The notes below the pieces were generated by a model, which was not told where the DNA came from, did no database searches, and worked only from the letters and a program-made list of their open reading frames with translations. Of a DNA stretch of 64,000 nt, positions 44,643 through 53,600 are shown one piece after another. The DNA comes from Mesoterricola silvestris (GTDB lineage: Bacteria > Acidobacteriota > Holophagae > Holophagales > Holophagaceae), in assembly GCF_030295405.1 (NCBI RefSeq), contig NZ_AP027080.1:4076001-4140000 (forward strand), in the 5' to 3' direction. A program made the translations under genes and the position numbers. The number at the start of each line of letters is the position of its first letter. Positions within the stretch are counted from its first letter, which is position 1.

Positions 44643-45302
44643 ATGACCACAGCCACCGTCCTCTCCCCCGAAGACCTCCTCAAGGTGCAGGAGTGGCGCT
44701 ACGCCACCAAGCAGTTCGACCCCAGCCGCAAGATCCCCGCCGCCGTGTGGTCGGCCCTGGAGAAGTCCCTGGTGCTCTCCCCCAGCTCCTTCGGCCTCCA
44801 GCCCTGGAAGTTCCTGGTCATCCAGGACCCCGCCCTGCGCGCCCGCCTGAAGGCGGTGTCCTGGGGCCAGGGGCAGGTGGAGGACGCGTCCCACCTGGTG
44901 GTCTTCCTGGCCAAGGAGACCCTCACCGAGGCCGATGTGGACCACTTCCTGGAGCGCGTCGCCGAGGTGCGCCACCAGACCCCCGAATCCCTGGCCGCCT
45001 ACCGCAGCATGATGGTGGGCAACCTCGTGTCCGGCCCCCGGGCCGCCACCATCGACGCCTGGGCCGCCCGGCAGGCGTACATCGCCCTGGGCAACTTCAT
45101 GACCAGCGCCGCCCTCCTGGGCGTGGACACCTGCCCCATGGAAGGCCTGGACGCCGCCCAGTACGACGAGATCCTGGGCCTGGCGGGCACCGGCTACCGC
45201 ACCATCGTTGCCTGCCCGGCTGGTTATCGGGCCGCCGGCGACAAGTACGCGGAACTGCCCAAGGTGCGCTTCCCCGAAGCCGAAGTGATCAACCACCGCT
45301 GA
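44643..45302 (+). CDS. NAD(P)H-dependent nitroreductase-family oxidoreductase
   Basis: 219 residues. FMN-dependent NfsB/nitroreductase fold: EWRYATKQFDPSRKIP at the FMN phosphate, SPSSFGLQPWKFLVI near the flavin, AWAARQAYIALGNFMTSAALLGVDTCPMEG at the dimer interface and GYRAAGDKYAELPKVRFP at the end. The KQFD and SSFGLQPW wording matches the YfkO/NfsB branch that reduces quinones and nitro compounds with NAD(P)H. AAGGAG precedes the ATG. It is divergent from an HxlR regulator, the usual pairing for an inducible electrophile-defence enzyme. Confidence 0.92.
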   Translation: MTTATVLSPEDLLKVQEWRYATKQFDPSRKIPAAVWSALEKSLVLSPSSFGLQPWKFLVIQDPALRARLKAVSWGQGQVEDASHLVVFLAKETLTEADVDHFLERVAEVRHQTPESLAAYRSMMVGNLVSGPRAATIDAWAARQAYIALGNFMTSAALLGVDTCPMEGLDAAQYDEILGLAGTGYRTIVACPAGYRAAGDKYAELPKVRFPEAEVINHR

Positions 45303-45376
45303 TCCGGGGCCGATTTCCCAAAGAAGCCCTAATGGTGTAGGGTGGCTGGTCCGAAACCTTCATTGGAGGTGGACCC

Positions 45377-47299
45377 ATGTCGATCTTCCACCAGTACCAG
45401 AGCCGCTACGAATCCGCAGTCGCCGAGGAGATGAGCCTCCAGGAATACCTGGATCTGTGCAGGAAGGATCCCTCGGCCTACGCCAGCGTCGCCGAACGGC
45501 TCCTGAGCGCCATCGGGGAGCCGGAGCTGGTGGATACCCGCTCCGTGGAGCGCCTCAGCCGCATCTTCGCCAACAAGGTGGTGCGGATCTACCCGGCCTT
45601 CAAGGAATTCTACGGAATGGAGGAGGTGATCGAGGGGATCGTCTCCTACTTCCGCCACGCCGCCCAGGGGCTGGAGGAGAAGAAGCAGATCCTCTACCTC
45701 CTCGGGCCCGTGGGGGGCGGCAAGTCCTCGCTGGCCGAGGAGCTCAAGGCCCTCATGGAGAAGGTCCCCTTCTACGCCATCAAGGGATCCCCGGTGCACG
45801 AATCCCCCCTGGGCCTGTTCAACCCCGGGGAGGACGGGCCCATCCTGGAGGGGGACTACGGGATCCCCCGGCGCTACCTCACGTCCATCATGAGCCCCTG
45901 GGCCGTGAAGCGCCTGCAGGAGTACGGCGGCGACATCACCCGGTTCCGGGTGGTCAAGCTGCGCCCCTCCGTGCTGAGCCAGATCGCCGTCTCCAAGACC
46001 GAGCCCGGCGACGAGAACAACCAGGACATCTCCTCCCTGGTGGGCAAGATCGATATCCGGAAGCTGGAGACCTACTCCCAGAACGATCCCGACGCCTACT
46101 CCTACTCCGGCGGCCTGTGCCTGGCCAACCGGGGCATGCTGGAGTTCGTGGAGATGTTCAAGGCCCCCATCAAGGTGCTCCACCCCCTCCTCACCGCCAC
46201 CCAGGAGGGCAACTACAAGGGCACCGAAGGCTTCGGGGCCATCCCCTTCGACGGCCTCATCCTGGCCCACTCCAACGAGGCGGAGTGGCTGACCTTCAAG
46301 AACAACCGGAACAACGAGGCCTTCCTGGACCGCATCTACATCGTGAAGGTGCCCTACACCCTCCGGGTCACGGACGAGATGCGCATCTACCAGAAGCTCC
46401 TGGACAACTCCTCCCTGGCCCACGCCCCCTGCGCCCCGGACACCCTGCGCATGCTGGCCCAGTTCTCGGTGCTCAGCCGCCTCAAGGAGCCGGAGAACTC
46501 CAGCATCTACTCCAAGATGCGGGTCTACGACGGGGAGAACCTCAAGGACACCGATCCCAAGGCCAAGAGCTACCAGGAGTACCGGGACTTCGCCGGGGTC
46601 GACGAAGGCATGACCGGGCTCTCCACCCGCTTCGCCTTCAAGATCCTCTCCAAGGTCTTCAACTTCGATCACCGGGAGGTGGCGGCCAACCCCGTCCACC
46701 TCATGTACGTGCTGGAGCAGCAGATCGAGCAGGAGCAGTACCCCGGGGCCGTGGAGGAGCAGTACCTGCGCACCCTCAAGGAGTTCATCTCCCCCCGGTA
46801 CGCCGAATTCATCGGCAAGGAGATCCAGACCGCCTACCTGGAGAGCTATTCGGAATACGGGCAGAACATCTTCGACCGGTACGTGAACTACGCGGACTTC
46901 TGGATCCAGGACCAGGAATTCCGGGACCCCAACACCGGAGAAATGCTCGACCGAGCAGCCCTCAACAACGAACTGGAAAAGATCGAGAAGCCCGCCGGGA
47001 TCTCCAATCCCAAGGATTTCCGCAACGAGGTGGTCAACTTCGTCCTGCGGGCCCGGGCCAAGCACGACGGCCGGAACCCGTCCTGGACCTCGTACGAGAA
47101 GCTGCGGGCCGTCATCGAGAAGAAGATGTTCTCCAACACGGAGGAACTGCTCCCGGTCATCTCCTTCAACACCAAGGCCAACACCGACGATCAGAAGAAG
47201 CACCGGGACTTCGTGGAGCGCATGGTCGCCAAGGGCTACACGGAAAAGCAGGTGCGGCTGCTCTGCGACTGGTACCTGCGCGTGCGGAAATCGTCATGA
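45377..47299 (+). CDS. PrkA-type serine protein kinase (YeaG family)
   Basis: 640 residues. The AAA-like domain has Walker A LGPVGGGKSSL and HSNEAEW; the C-terminal PrkA kinase-like domain follows (ISFNTKANTDDQKKHRDFVERMVAKGYTEKQVRLL). YIVKVPYTLRV and LANRGMLEFVEMFKAP are typical family blocks. In enterobacteria YeaG, with YeaH, helps adaptation to nitrogen starvation and stationary phase; in Bacillus PrkA affects sporulation. GGAGGT at 7-nt spacing precedes the ATG. It is the first of three genes with stop-start overlap or near contact, the classical prkA-yeaH-spoVR set. Confidence 0.95.
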   Translation: MSIFHQYQSRYESAVAEEMSLQEYLDLCRKDPSAYASVAERLLSAIGEPELVDTRSVERLSRIFANKVVRIYPAFKEFYGMEEVIEGIVSYFRHAAQGLEEKKQILYLLGPVGGGKSSLAEELKALMEKVPFYAIKGSPVHESPLGLFNPGEDGPILEGDYGIPRRYLTSIMSPWAVKRLQEYGGDITRFRVVKLRPSVLSQIAVSKTEPGDENNQDISSLVGKIDIRKLETYSQNDPDAYSYSGGLCLANRGMLEFVEMFKAPIKVLHPLLTATQEGNYKGTEGFGAIPFDGLILAHSNEAEWLTFKNNRNNEAFLDRIYIVKVPYTLRVTDEMRIYQKLLDNSSLAHAPCAPDTLRMLAQFSVLSRLKEPENSSIYSKMRVYDGENLKDTDPKAKSYQEYRDFAGVDEGMTGLSTRFAFKILSKVFNFDHREVAANPVHLMYVLEQQIEQEQYPGAVEEQYLRTLKEFISPRYAEFIGKEIQTAYLESYSEYGQNIFDRYVNYADFWIQDQEFRDPNTGEMLDRAALNNELEKIEKPAGISNPKDFRNEVVNFVLRARAKHDGRNPSWTSYEKLRAVIEKKMFSNTEELLPVISFNTKANTDDQKKHRDFVERMVAKGYTEKQVRLLCDWYLRVRKSS

Positions 47300-48558
47300 T
47301 CCAGATCATCGACCGCCGCTTCGACAGCAAGAACCGCAGCTCCGTGAACCGGACGCGGTTCCTGCGGCGGTTCCGCGGGCAGATCAAGCAGGCCGTGTCG
47401 GACATCCTGGACCACGGCGGGATCAAGGACATGGATTCCGGCAAGAAGATCCGCATCCCGGGCAGGGACATCGCCGAACCCCAGTTCGGCCACGGGCCCG
47501 GAGGCCGGCGGGAGCGGGTCCACGCAGGCAACGACCGCTTCGGCACCGGCGACGAGGTGGAGCGGCCCCCCGCGGGGGGCCAGGGCGGCCAGGGAGGGCG
47601 CGCGAGCCCCGACGGCGAGGGGGAGGATGCCTTCGAATTCGCCATCTCCCGGGACGAGTTCCTGGACTTCTTCTTCGAGGAGCTGGCCCTGCCCAACCTC
47701 GTCAAGCGCCACCTGGCCAGCCTCACGGAGTTCCGCAACGTGCGCGCCGGCCACACCCACACCGGCGTCCCCACCAACCTCAATCTGGTGCGCACCATGC
47801 GTGGCGCCACGGGCCGGCGCATCGCCACCCGCGGCCCCTTCGCGGACCGGCGGAGGGAACTGGAGGAGGCCCTGGCCGAGGCCCGGCGCCTCCACGGGGA
47901 GGACAGCCCCGAGGTCCGGGGGCTCCTGGCGGAACTGGACCGCCTGGGCCGCAGGCTCGCGGCGGTGCCCTTCATCGACACCTACGACCTGCGCTTCAAC
48001 AACCGCGTGCGGGTGGCCCAGCCCACCACCCAGGCCGTGATGTTCTGCCTCATGGACGTCTCCGGGTCCATGGACGAGGCCAAGAAGAACATCTCCAAGC
48101 GGTTCTTCACCCTGCTGTACCTCTTCCTGAAGCGGAACTACGAGCGCATCGAGGTGGTCTTCATCCGCCACCACACCTCCGCCGAGGAGGTCGACGAGGA
48201 GCGGTTCTTCCATTCCCGGGAGACCGGCGGCACCATCGTCTCCAGCGCCCTCCGGCTCATGCGGGACATCGCCGCCGAGCGCTTCCCCCCGGGCCTCTGG
48301 AACCTCTACGGCGCCCAGGCCTCGGACGGCGACAACTGGTCCGACGACTCCGAGCCCAGCCGCGATCTGCTGGCGGAATCCATCCTGCCCCAGGTCCAGC
48401 ATTTCGCCTACATCGAGATCGCCGACTCGCCCCAGGTGCTCTGGCGGGAGTACGAGACCCTCCTGCCCGGCCACCCCGAGACCTTCGCCATGCGCCGCAT
48501 CCGGGAGGTGACCGACATCTATCCCGTCTTCCACGACCTCTTCCGGAAGCGGGTGTAG
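47296..48558 (+). CDS. YeaH/YhbH family protein (DUF444, VWA-like)
   Basis: 420 residues. Starts MIQIIDRRFDSKNRSSVNRTRFLRRFRGQIKQAV, the family hallmark, with a Gly-rich linker (GGQGGQGG). The C-terminal half has a von Willebrand A-like fold: MFCLMDVSGSMDEAKK is a metal-dependent adhesion site (D-x-S-x-S). The DLRFNN and YGAQASDGDNW segments also match. Its ATG overlaps the kinase stop by 4 nt. It probably works as a partner of PrkA; the biochemical role is not known. Confidence 0.93.
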   Translation: MIQIIDRRFDSKNRSSVNRTRFLRRFRGQIKQAVSDILDHGGIKDMDSGKKIRIPGRDIAEPQFGHGPGGRRERVHAGNDRFGTGDEVERPPAGGQGGQGGRASPDGEGEDAFEFAISRDEFLDFFFEELALPNLVKRHLASLTEFRNVRAGHTHTGVPTNLNLVRTMRGATGRRIATRGPFADRRRELEEALAEARRLHGEDSPEVRGLLAELDRLGRRLAAVPFIDTYDLRFNNRVRVAQPTTQAVMFCLMDVSGSMDEAKKNISKRFFTLLYLFLKRNYERIEVVFIRHHTSAEEVDEERFFHSRETGGTIVSSALRLMRDIAAERFPPGLWNLYGAQASDGDNWSDDSEPSRDLLAESILPQVQHFAYIEIADSPQVLWREYETLLPGHPETFAMRRIREVTDIYPVFHDLFRKRV

Positions 48559-48560
48559 CC

Positions 48561-50060
48561 GTGCTCCCGGGCGGATCGGAGTGGACCTTCGAGTCCATCG
48601 CGGCCTACGACGACGCCATCGGCCGCCTCGCCCGGGGCTTCGGCCTGGAGACCTACCCCCACCAGCTGGAGATCATCAGCTCCCACCAGATGATGGACGC
48701 CTACGCCTCGGCGGGCATGCCCGTGAACTACCACCACTGGTCCTTCGGCAAGCACTTCCTGGCCACCGAGAACCGCTACCGGCGCGGCCAGATGGGCCTG
48801 GCCTACGAGATCGTCATCAACTCCGACCCGTGCATCGCCTACCTCATGGAGGAGAACACGCTGACCATGCAGGCCCTGGTCATCGCCCACGCCGCCTACG
48901 GCCACAACTCGTTCTTCAAGGGCAACCACCTGTTCCGCCAGTGGACCAGCGCCTCCACGATCATCGACTACCTGGTCTTCGCCCGGGACTACATCGCCCG
49001 GTGCGAGGAGCGCCACGGCCAGGACACCGTGGAGCGCCTGCTGGACGCGTGCCACGCCCTCATGAACCTGGGGGTGGACCGGTACCGGAGGTCCCCGAGG
49101 CTCTCCCTCACCAAGGAGCGGGTCCGGCAGAAGGAGCGCGAAGCCTACCTCCAGGCCCAGGTGAACGAGCTGTGGCGGACCCTCCCGCCCCGCCCCGCAA
49201 GGGAGAAGCCCGAGGAGGAGGAGCGCTTCCCCCGGGAGCCGGAGGAGAACCTCCTCTACTTCATCGAGAAGAACGCCCCGCTCCTGGAACCCTGGCAGCG
49301 GGAGATCGTGAGGATCGTGCGCAAGGTGGCCCAGTACTTCCACCCCCAGCGCCAGACCCAGCTCATGAACGAGGGGTGGGCCACCTTCTGGCACTTCACC
49401 CTCCTCAACGCGCTGTACGACGAGGGCAGCGTGGGGGACGGGTTCATGTTCGAGTTCCTCCACTCCCACACCAGCGTCATCCACCAGCCCCCCTACAACA
49501 GCTCCTGGTACTCGGGCGTGAACCCCTACGCCCTGGGCTTCGCCATGTGGCGGGACCTGCGCCGCATCTGCGAGGCCCCCACCCCGGAGGACCGCCGCTG
49601 GTTCCCGGACCTGGCGGGCTCGCCCTGGCGGGAGACCCTGCCCTTCGCCATGCACAACTTCAAGGACGAGAGCTTCATCGCCCAGTTCCTCTCCCCGCGG
49701 CTCATGCGGGAATTCCGGTTCTTCGCGGTGGTGGACGACGACAAGGCGGCCCGCCTCCGCATCGGCCCCATCCACGACGACACCGGCTACGAGGAGCTGC
49801 GCCGCTCCCTGGCGGACCAGTACAACCTGGGCAGCCGCGAACCCAACATCCAGGTGTGGAGCGTGGACCTGCGCGGCGACCGCACCCTCACCCTGAGCTA
49901 CGCCAACCCCCGGGGCCTGCCCCTGGCCCCGGATTTCGAGGCGGTGCTGGAGCACATGGCCTACCTGTGGGGCTTCACGGTGCGCCTGGAGGAACGGGAC
50001 GGCGCCGGCGAGACCCGGGTCCTGGGCATCAAGCTCGGGGAACGCAGGCGCAGGGATTGA
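48561..50060 (+). CDS. SpoVR family protein (YcgB-like)
   Basis: 499 residues. Recognised by HWSFGKHFLATENRYRRGQMGLAYEIVINSDPCIAYLMEENTLTMQALVIAHAAYGHNSFFKGN, and NEGWATFWHFTLLNALYDEG, with many conserved His and Glu that suggest a metal centre. It starts with GTG two bases after the YeaH stop codon, so it depends on coupling to the upstream genes. In Bacillus SpoVR affects spore cortex formation; in Gram-negatives the product is linked with YeaGH in stress survival. A weak hairpin with T5 follows the gene. Confidence 0.93.
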   Translation: MLPGGSEWTFESIAAYDDAIGRLARGFGLETYPHQLEIISSHQMMDAYASAGMPVNYHHWSFGKHFLATENRYRRGQMGLAYEIVINSDPCIAYLMEENTLTMQALVIAHAAYGHNSFFKGNHLFRQWTSASTIIDYLVFARDYIARCEERHGQDTVERLLDACHALMNLGVDRYRRSPRLSLTKERVRQKEREAYLQAQVNELWRTLPPRPAREKPEEEERFPREPEENLLYFIEKNAPLLEPWQREIVRIVRKVAQYFHPQRQTQLMNEGWATFWHFTLLNALYDEGSVGDGFMFEFLHSHTSVIHQPPYNSSWYSGVNPYALGFAMWRDLRRICEAPTPEDRRWFPDLAGSPWRETLPFAMHNFKDESFIAQFLSPRLMREFRFFAVVDDDKAARLRIGPIHDDTGYEELRRSLADQYNLGSREPNIQVWSVDLRGDRTLTLSYANPRGLPLAPDFEAVLEHMAYLWGFTVRLEERDGAGETRVLGIKLGERRRRD

Positions 50061-50067
50061 AACCCCC

Positions 50068-50086
50068 GGAAAGGTGTTTCCTTTTT
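50068..50086 (+). terminator. Weak intrinsic terminator after SpoVR
   Basis: GGAAA-GGTG-TTTCC followed by five Ts: a short 5-bp stem, eight bases after the spoVR-type stop codon. Confidence 0.45.
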
Positions 50087-50145
50087 CCCGAAAGGGTGGT
50101 TAGAGTCATGCAGTTCCCCAAACCCATCCCCTTCTGGAGGTTCCC

Positions 50146-50601
50146 ATGCGGTTCTCCCCGTTCATCGCGGCCGTCCTCCCCTGCCTCATGGCCTCCGCCC
50201 AGTCCCCCACCCCCGCCCAGGCGGAATCCCTGGTGAAACGGGCCGTCGGCTACGCCAAGACCCACGGCATCGAGAAGCTCATCCAGCAGACCAACCAGGG
50301 CAACGGGGTCTTCCACGTGGGCTCCGGCGGCGAGATGTACCTCTTCGTGTATGACCAGGCCGGCATCTGCAAGGCCATCGGCTTCAATTCCGTGGAACTG
50401 GTCGGCAAGAACCGCATCGGCCTGAAGGACCCCGACGGCAAGATGATCATCCAGGAGATGCTGTCCGTGGCCAAGAACAAGGGCAAGGGCTGGGTGGACT
50501 ACAAGTACCCCGACCCGGTCACCGGCAAGGTGCTGATGAAGACCTCGTACGTGGAACTCCACGAGGGCCTCATCTTCGGTTGCGGCATCTACAAGCGGTA
50601 G
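50146..50601 (+). CDS. Secreted single Cache-domain protein
   Basis: 151 residues with a signal peptide (MRFSPFIAAVLPCLMASAQ). The rest matches the sCache_2 fold: AESLVKRAVGYAKTHGIEKLIQQTNQ helix, GGEMYLFVYDQAGICKAIGFN, VGKNRIGLKDPDGKMIIQEMLSVAKNKGKGWVDYKYPDPVTGK, and YVELHEGLIFGCGIYK. Such stand-alone periplasmic domains bind small carboxylates or amines; ligand unknown. It overlaps the end of the glutamate synthase gene by 13 bp tail to tail. Confidence 0.86.
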   Translation: MRFSPFIAAVLPCLMASAQSPTPAQAESLVKRAVGYAKTHGIEKLIQQTNQGNGVFHVGSGGEMYLFVYDQAGICKAIGFNSVELVGKNRIGLKDPDGKMIIQEMLSVAKNKGKGWVDYKYPDPVTGKVLMKTSYVELHEGLIFGCGIYKR

Positions 50602-53600
50602 GGCACGAACTTCGCGAACCGCTCCCGGGTCCGGCCCCAGTCCTCCAGCAGCGCCAGGGCGGTGCGGCTCGAGGTGGTGCCCGCGTAGTCCTCCAGCAGC
50701 AGCCGGAATTCCAGGGCGTCGGCCTCGTCCAGGGCTTCGGCCCGCACGTAGTTGGCGTTCACGCAGGCCTCGTACTGGCGGTCCACGAAGATCTTCCCGC
50801 CCGTCATGCCGGCCCCCGCGTTGCCGGAGATGCGGCCCAGGAAGGCCACGGTGCCCCGGGTCATGTACTCGCAGGCGTGGAGCCCGGCCCCCTCGGCCAC
50901 GGCGGTGGCGCCGCTGTTGCGCACGGCGAAGCGGTCCCCGGCCAGGCCGTGCACGTGGAGGGTGCCTCCGGTGGCGCCGTAGAGCGCGCAGTTCCCGATG
51001 ATGGCGTTCTCCTCCGGGGCGAAGCTGGACCGGGCCCAGGGGCGCACCACGATGCGGCCCCCGCCCATGCCCTTGGCCACGGAGTCGTTGCCCTCGCCGA
51101 AGAGCACCGCCTCGATGCCGTCCACCAGGAAGACCCCGAAGCCCTGGCCCGCGCTGCCCTGGAAGGTGAAGCGGAAGGGCCCCAGGGGCGCCGAACCGGG
51201 CGTGGCCATGCGGCCGCTGAGGGTGGCCAGGACGGCCCGGTCCCGGGTGGAGATGGGGTAGGCGAGGGCTTCGCCTCCGCCCTTCAGGGCATCCTCCAGG
51301 ATGCGCCGGTTCAGGGGCGAGACCTCCTCCCCGCCGGCGCCGGCCCCCCGGGCCCGGAAGGGCGTGGGGGGCACCAGGAAGCGGTCCAGGTGGAGCTTGC
51401 GCTGGCTGAGCCACTCCGCATGGCGGGCGGAGGTGGCCAGGAGATCGGTGCGCCCGGCCAGCTCCCCCAGGGTCCGGGCGCCCATGGCCGCGAGCTGGGC
51501 GCGCACGTCCTCGGCCAGGTGCCGCAGGAGCCGCACCACCTGGTCCTTGGAGCCCCGGTACCGGGCCTTGTACTTGGGGTCGTGGGTGGCGATGCCCGCG
51601 GGGCATGTGTTCTTCTCGCACACCCGGGCCATGATGCAGCCCTCGGCCACCAGGAGGAGCTTGCCGAAATCGAAGCCCTCCGCCCCCAGGAGGGCGGCCA
51701 CCACGATGTCCCGGCCCGTGAGGAGCGCGCCGTCGGCGCGCAGCTCCACCTGGCCGCGCAGGCCGTTCTCCGCCAGGGCCCGGTGGGCCTCGGCCAGGCC
51801 GAACTCCACCGGAAGCCCGGCGTGCTTCATGGAGCCCAGGGTTGCCGCCCCCGTGCCGCCGTCGCCGCCGGCGATGTACAGGATATCGGCGCCCGCCTTG
51901 GCCACCCCCACGGCGATGGTGCCCAGGGCCACCCCCGACACCAGCTTCACGCTGATCAGCGCCCCGGGATGCACCTGCCGGAGCTCGTAGATGAGCTCCT
52001 TGAGATCCTCAATGCTGTAGATGTCGTGGAGGGGGGGCGGCGAGATGAGGTCCACGCCCGGCATGGAGAACCGGGCCCGGGCGATGGAGGCGTCGACCTT
52101 CACGGCCATGAGCTGGCCGCCTTCCCCGGGCTTGGCGCCCTGGGCCACCTTGATCTGCAGCTCCCGGCCCGTGACCAGGTACTCCGCGTTCACGCCGAAG
52201 CGCGCCGAGGCCACCTGCTTGGTGGTGGCGGTGATCCCGTCCGTGTAGTAGTAGGGGTTCTCCCCCCCCTCCCCGCTGTTGCTGCGGCCCCCCACCTCCC
52301 GCATGGCCAGGATGAGGTCCCGCTGGCTCTCGGCGCTCACCGCCCCGAAGGACATGGCCCCCGCGCCGAAGCGCGCGAGGATGGCCGGCGCGGGCTCCAC
52401 CTCCTCCAGGGCGATGGGCTCGCCCAGGGGCTTGAGGTCGAAGAGGTGGCGCACGCTGATGGGCGCGGAGGCCTCCCCCGCGGCCAGGTAGGCCCGCCAC
52501 GCCTCGGCGGCCCCGGGGCCCCCGTCCACCGCCTGGTGCACGAGGCGGGCCCGGGCGGTGGTCATGGCGTGCACCTCCCCCCCCTGGCCCCGGGGGTCCT
52601 CCCGGAACTGCCAGGTGTTGCCCAGGCGCCCCCCGGCCTCCCGGCACAGGGCCGTCTTCTGCAGCACATCCCCGGCCAGCTCCAGGTAGCCGATGCCCCC
52701 GATGGGGCTGGCGTTCCCGGGGAAGAACTTCTCCATGAGCTCGTCGCCCAGCCCGATGGCGGTGAAGAGCTTGGCGGAGATGTAGCTCTGGATGACGGAG
52801 ATGCCCGACTTGGCCAGGATCTTCAGGAGGCCCGACACCAGGGCCTTGACGAAATTGCGCTCCCGCTGGTCCGGGTCCAGGCCCTTCAGGAGCCGGTGCT
52901 CGTCGCCCCGGGCGATGCGCAGGGCCAGGGAAGGGCACACCGCCGACGCGCCGAAGCTGAGGAGGGCCGCCACGTGGTGCGGGGTCCGGGCCTCCCCGGT
53001 CTCCACCACGATGGAGGCGTCCAGGCGCAGCCCCGAGTGGTTGAGGGCGCTCACCACGGCCCGCAGGGCGATGAGGCCCGGGATGGGCGGATGATCGTAG
53101 TCCGCGTCCCGGTCGCTGAGCACGATGACGGTGCAGCGCTGCTCCACCGCCCTGAGCACGTCGGCCACAAGGCGCTCCACCGCGGGCCGGAACCCTTCGG
53201 GGCCCCCGGTCCGGGGGAAGGTCATGGGGAAGGTGCGGGGAATGATGTGGGACGTGGAGGGGGTGCGCCGGGCCAGGGATTCCAGGTACCGCATCTCGCC
53301 CAGGCTCAGCACGGGATAGGCGGCCTCCACCGCCGGCTCCAGGGGCAGCAGATCCTTGGGGAAGAAGATGTTCGGCTTGCGGCCCAGGAACACCCGCAGG
53401 TCCGTGACGTTCTCCTCCCGCAGGTAGTCCAGGGGCGGGTTCGTGACCTGGGCGAAGTTCTGGTAGAAGTAGTCGAAGAAGGGCCTGGGCTCCAGGGAGA
53501 AGACATTGGGCCGGGCCGTGTCGCCCATGGAGCCGATGGGCTCCCGCCCCTCCGCGGCCATGGGGTAGAGGAGCCGCTCCTGCTCCTCCTCGGTGAAGGA

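Noticed and set aside
45303-45376. A σ54 promoter before the PrkA operon
   Set aside because: The best GG and GC pair is only 9 nt apart instead of 10.
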